DNA of 64,000 nt from positions 434,001 to 498,000 of the forward strand of contig NZ_FQZO01000002.1 of the NCBI RefSeq assembly GCF_900142075.1, read 5' to 3'. Of this stretch, positions 60,331 through 64,000 are shown piece after piece. The position numbers and the translations under genes were made by a program. Within the stretch, counting starts at the first letter, position 1. Each line of letters starts with the position of its first letter. Under the pieces are notes generated by a model, which saw only the letters and a program-made list of their open reading frames with translations, did not search any database and was not told the DNA's origin. The stretch is from Clostridium amylolyticum. Its GTDB lineage: Bacteria; Bacillota; Clostridia; Clostridiales; Clostridiaceae.

Positions 60331-60636
60331 ATTTTCGTAACCTTCTCCTTAAAATTTTTAGCACTCTACTATTATAATAGTAATAATTGCATTTTACTAT
60401 ATCAAGAGAGATGTTAATCTCTACCTAATACCCATATATATATTCTACATAATTATGGTGGAATATCAAACTTACAATAAAAAAACAAATAGTAAAATTA
60501 ATTATAAACCTTAGTGCTTATGATAATGTATTTTCTCCTATATAAATAGCTTTAATAAATATGAAAAAAACACTATACTTAATAATATAATAAGTAATAC
60601 CTACAAATAGAAAATACTAAGTCAAGGGGTTTATAT
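60331..60636. other. Divergent intergenic region between polC and the DUF4317 gene
   Basis: The region is AT-rich and holds the promoters of both genes, though none is clear enough to place. CTTATGATAATGTA near 60520 also occurs near 47511. No gene or strong hairpin was seen. Confidence 0.4.
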
Positions 60637-61983
60637 ATGAGAAAAAAAGATATACTTGAACTAAAAAAACGTTTAAAGAAAGACTATTGCACCTTCACTA
60701 AAATGTGTGGCTGCTATGTTAATGGGGAAAAGCATATTATTTTAAAATTTAGAGAAACCTTTCTAAATTTAGACGAGGATGAATACTTTAAGTACTTGGA
60801 AATTGCAAAAAAAGTACTGTCAGGAACTATTGGAAATAATATTTTAGAACTTAACTTTCCAATTAATGATGATCTTATAAATGAAAGACAAATTTCCCTT
60901 ATGCAGCTTAAAAACAGTCAATTAAAGGACGATGCTCTCCTGGATGATTTTTATGATTCCATTATAAATAGCTATGATTATACAGGCAACTTTTTAATAC
61001 TTATCTTTCACGATGCTTATGATGTTATTACTAAAACTACCGATAATGCTAAGATAGATGAATCTGAAGAAGTATATGAATATGTGCTATGTGCAATATG
61101 TCCTGTTTCCCTTTCAGAACCTGGTCTTAGATACTTTGAGGAAGAAAACAAAATAAAAGCGCGTATTAGAGATTGGGTAGTTGAATCTCCAACTAATGGC
61201 TTTGTATTCCCTGCCTTTATCCAACGTAGTTCAGACGTTAACTCTATTATGTATTACACAAAAAATGCAAAGGATACACATCCTGAACTAATGGAAAACG
61301 CTTTAGGCTGCTATTCAAAACAAACTGCTGCTATACAAAAAGAAACCTTTCAGTCACTTATTAAAGACTCCTTTAGTACTGATGAAAGGAAGGCTGATAA
61401 AATCTTTATGGAAGTGCAAGAAAACCTAAATACTATGATAGATGAGTACAATTCAACATATGAAGATACAGATTGCGAGCCAATAACCTTAACAAATAAG
61501 GATATACAAAACCTTTTAATAGAAAGCGGCGTCCCGGAAGAAATTACTACTAAGATTGAAAAATCCTATGTAGAAAGCTTTGGTGATGACCTTCCATTAG
61601 CAGAAAGTTTAATAGACGCAAAGACACTTAAGGCAAATGAACAAAGAAAAAGGGAAGAACACCTTCAAAAACAGGTAGAAATACTTCAAACTAGACTTGA
61701 GAAGGTTAAACAAGAGGCCGCTGTAGATAATGAGACTCAGGAATCTAAAGACGTTGATGATGATGTGATTTTAGAAGAACCATTAGGAAGTAATTTAGAA
61801 GAAACTCAGGATACAAATTCAGAAGATAATAAGGCTACTTCTAATTATGACGTTATACTTCAAGTAAAACCTGAAAAAATACATCAAATAAAATCTCAAA
61901 TAATCGACGGCCAAAAATGCATAATTATTCCTATTAATGAGAATGAACAAACTACCGTTAATGGGTTAGATGATTTGATTTAA
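60637..61983 (+). CDS. DUF4317 family protein
   Basis: The product is 448 residues. The N-terminal KKRLKKDYCTFTKMCGCYVN, with a small Cys cluster, and SEPGLRYFEEENKI are typical of DUF4317, a clostridial family without known function. Residues ~340-365 form a short coiled coil (REEHLQKQVEILQTRLEKV), followed by an acidic low-complexity stretch. The last ~35 residues (YDVILQVKPEKIHQIKSQII) are a small strand-rich segment. No membrane helix is seen, so it is probably cytoplasmic. Confidence 0.85.
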   Translation: MRKKDILELKKRLKKDYCTFTKMCGCYVNGEKHIILKFRETFLNLDEDEYFKYLEIAKKVLSGTIGNNILELNFPINDDLINERQISLMQLKNSQLKDDALLDDFYDSIINSYDYTGNFLILIFHDAYDVITKTTDNAKIDESEEVYEYVLCAICPVSLSEPGLRYFEEENKIKARIRDWVVESPTNGFVFPAFIQRSSDVNSIMYYTKNAKDTHPELMENALGCYSKQTAAIQKETFQSLIKDSFSTDERKADKIFMEVQENLNTMIDEYNSTYEDTDCEPITLTNKDIQNLLIESGVPEEITTKIEKSYVESFGDDLPLAESLIDAKTLKANEQRKREEHLQKQVEILQTRLEKVKQEAAVDNETQESKDVDDDVILEEPLGSNLEETQDTNSEDNKATSNYDVILQVKPEKIHQIKSQIIDGQKCIIIPINENEQTTVNGLDDLI

Positions 61984-62029
61984 GTTCACTCTATTATAGA
62001 TGTGATAGTAATAAATTTGGATCAATGCA

Positions 62030-62065
62030 AAAAACTACGTAGAAACATAATTCTACGTAGTTTTT
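62030..62065 (+). terminator. Terminator after the DUF4317 gene
   Basis: AAAAACTACGTAGAA pairs perfectly with TTCTACGTAGTTTTT around a six-base loop. Confidence 0.85.
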
Positions 62066-62302
62066 ATTTGGACTTTTTTAATATATTTATAGGTTTGTTG
62101 AAAAACATTAGTTAATTTCAGAATATAATTTTTAAAATTCCTCTTCTAATACTTCTTTGCAATAAATATAGCTTCTAGTTTTATAAATAGTTTATGACTT
62201 CTTAAAAAATAACTTTTTGTAGAATAAAAAAGGATTTTAGATTAATTTGTCGAATTTAATTGTCAAATTTAATTAATTTAAATAATAACGGGAGGAATTT
62301 GT
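62066..62302. other. Upstream region of the chemotaxis receptor gene
   Basis: AT-rich sequence without a gene. TTGTCGAATTTAATTGTC near 62250 may belong to the promoter, but no clear -35/-10 pair is assigned. Confidence 0.35.
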
Positions 62303-64000
62303 ATGAGTATTAAAAAAGTAATAATAGGAGGTTTTTCACTAATTGCTGCCTGCCTAATAGGCACTCTTGCTATTTTAATGTCTCTTAAATCATCTCAGAC
62401 TAATCTTGCTAATGTAGAAGATATAAGGTATAAGAGCTACCAAGCAGCAGATGAATTAAGACAATCTTCTGATGATCTTACAAGACTAGCACGACTTTAT
62501 GTTGTAACAAAGCAGTCAGATCCTACACAAGCTAAGGAGTATCTCAGAGAATATAATGCTATTCTTGACATAAGGAACGGAAAAGTACCACGTCCTGAAA
62601 AGTATGAGCAAATATTCTGGGATTTTGCAGCTGTTGATGGAAAGAACCCAACTCCAGACTCAATTATTAAAAAATCCCTTTTAGATATAATGAAAGACTT
62701 GAATTTCTCCAGTGAAGAGCTAGCACTTTTAGAGCAAGCTAATAAAAACTCAGATGGTCTTGTTAATACGGAAGTAATTGCAATGAATTTAGTTGATGGG
62801 AAATTTGGTACATCAGAAAAAAATGCTATGCTACCTGGTGAAACTCCTCAACAAACAGCAATTCGTATAATGCATGACAAAACCTATATGACTATCAAAG
62901 CAAATATCATGAAACCTATTAATGAATTTTTCGAAAAACTTGATGCACGTACTAAACTTGCTGTAGACAATGCAAAAAATAAAGTTTTAATCCTTAGCAT
63001 TGCTGGTATAATTTCTCTATCTTTATCCTTTGCAATACTACTTATAATACTTTGGATAATGTTAAGATCAGTTATTCGCAGTATACATATACTTAAAGAT
63101 AAATTAGATGAACTTTCAAAAGCTGGCGGAGACCTTACTACAAAAATTATTGTTAATTCTAAAAATGAAATGGGCGAGCTTGCCAACAGTGTCAATCTAT
63201 TCATAGACAACCTTAGAGGAATAATAACAAATGTAGTCCATGCTTCCAATAAAGCTACAGAATCTGTAGAGACCTTAAATAATACAATTATTAAAATAAA
63301 TGATGGTGTTACAGACATTTCAGCTGCTACAGAAGAACTTTCAGCAAATATGGAAGAGACCTTTGCCACAGCTAATGAAATGAATAATAACTCCAATGAA
63401 ATTGACAAGGCTGTTGAATTGATAGCTAAAAGAGCTGAAGAAGGCGCTACAGCATCACAAAAAATTCAAAAAAGAGCTGAAAACCTTACCAATGAATTTG
63501 AGAACTCAATTGAACATGCAAATACTATATTCAATAGTGTAAAAAATTCACTTGAGGAAGCTCTTGCACAAGTACAAACTGTTAATAAAATTCATGCTTT
63601 ATCTGATTCTATCCTTCAAATTACTTCTCAGACAAATCTTCTTGCCCTTAATGCGGCAATAGAGGCTGCAAGAGCTGGAGAATCTGGAAAAGGATTCTCT
63701 GTAGTTGCAGATGAAATACGTAAGCTGGCAGAAAGTTCAAAGAATACTGTTAATGAGATACAGAATGTTACAGGTGTTGTTCTTTCATCAGTTGACAATC
63801 TTGCAAACAATGCTAATAAACTATTAAATTTTGTTAATAACGATGTAATGAATTCCTACAATTCAATGATTAAAGGTGCAAAGGAATACCAAAAGGATGC
63901 AACATTTCTTGATGAGCTTATTTCAGATTTCAGCGCTACCACCGAAGAAGTATACTCATCCATCAATGATATTATTACTTCAATCGAAAATGTTTCTAAA
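62303..64000 (+). CDS. Methyl-accepting chemotaxis protein (3' end outside window)
   Basis: The ATG at 62303 follows GGGAGGAA; 566 codons are visible to the window edge. The N-terminus has one membrane helix (residues ~5-26), then a helical extracytoplasmic sensor of about 200 residues, a second helix (~233-255), a HAMP domain and the start of the signalling domain. The conserved hairpin tip is seen in QTNLLALNAAIEAARAGESG, which contacts CheA and CheW. The ligand is unknown. The absence of this frame from short-ORF lists is due only to the missing stop. Confidence 0.93.
   Translation, partial: MSIKKVIIGGFSLIAACLIGTLAILMSLKSSQTNLANVEDIRYKSYQAADELRQSSDDLTRLARLYVVTKQSDPTQAKEYLREYNAILDIRNGKVPRPEKYEQIFWDFAAVDGKNPTPDSIIKKSLLDIMKDLNFSSEELALLEQANKNSDGLVNTEVIAMNLVDGKFGTSEKNAMLPGETPQQTAIRIMHDKTYMTIKANIMKPINEFFEKLDARTKLAVDNAKNKVLILSIAGIISLSLSFAILLIILWIMLRSVIRSIHILKDKLDELSKAGGDLTTKIIVNSKNEMGELANSVNLFIDNLRGIITNVVHASNKATESVETLNNTIIKINDGVTDISAATEELSANMEETFATANEMNNNSNEIDKAVELIAKRAEEGATASQKIQKRAENLTNEFENSIEHANTIFNSVKNSLEEALAQVQTVNKIHALSDSILQITSQTNLLALNAAIEAARAGESGKGFSVVADEIRKLAESSKNTVNEIQNVTGVVLSSVDNLANNANKLLNFVNNDVMNSYNSMIKGAKEYQKDATFLDELISDFSATTEEVYSSINDIITSIENVSK

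Overview
The window is AT-rich DNA from a low-GC Gram-positive anaerobe, most likely Clostridium in the strict sense. The reasons are strong AGGAGG-type ribosome binding sites, a Gram-positive PolC, clostridial families (CD3324-type protein, DUF4317, DUF4179 anti-sigma factor) and many short intergenic hairpins. No rRNA, tRNA, CRISPR array, insertion sequence or phage gene was seen. Most genes lie on the minus strand. The species is not claimed.

Layout. 1-8 kb: a partial ABC-2 permease/M1-peptidase-like membrane protein, a Fic protein, two acetyltransferases, an S41 lipoprotein, a GrpB-like protein, a CD3324-type protein and an aldo/keto reductase. 8.4-12.2 kb: a MacB-type ABC operon with broken remnants upstream. 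12.2-16.3 kb: LysR, LOG, cupin, WYL and GyrI-like genes. 16.5-19.1 kb: Xaa-Pro aminopeptidase and a PHP protein. 19.2-22.9 kb: a lipase/lipoprotein/small-helical-protein locus resembling type VII-secreted lipase toxin and immunity loci. 23.2-24.9 kb: an ECF sigma/anti-sigma pair. 25-27.4 kb: hflX behind a long leader. 27.6-33 kb: selO, a PadR module, GNAT, LuxR/DUF2087 and DUF2975/HTH. 33-37.7 kb: a two-component system joined to a polyprenyl-phosphate-sugar cassette. 37.8-43.1 kb: a LytTR two-component system with a pair of ABC exporters. 43.3-48.6 kb: HD protein, XRE-cupin regulator, hisS with a His-rich leader peptide, DUF2268 and DUF89. 48.8-56 kb: ASCH, two further PadR modules, isochorismatase-like, DUF2200, AlkD, and an efflux gene broken by one stop codon beside its XRE-cupin regulator. 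56-64 kb: polC, DUF4317 and a partial chemotaxis receptor.

The strongest signals are regulatory leaders and one toxin-like locus. The hflX leader holds three terminators that share one core, followed by two tiny ORFs, MRLK and MRLRFL, each with its own ribosome binding site; RLR/RLK are the +x+ motifs at which macrolides arrest ribosomes. The hisS leader encodes a 16-residue peptide ending in four His codons ahead of mutually exclusive hairpins and a terminator, a classical His attenuator. The 19.2-22.9 kb locus has an N-terminal lipase with a C-terminal helical domain, a small helical partner, two diverged lipoproteins and a toxin fragment. This is the layout reported for the Staphylococcus aureus TslA/TilA reverse-domain T7SS lipase.

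Three separate PadR-plus-membrane-protein modules each carry repeats over their own promoters. A LytTR direct repeat precedes the ABC exporters, 11-bp-periodic repeats precede the glycosylation/two-component operon, and a LexA-type box sits on a near-consensus promoter upstream of a cupin gene.
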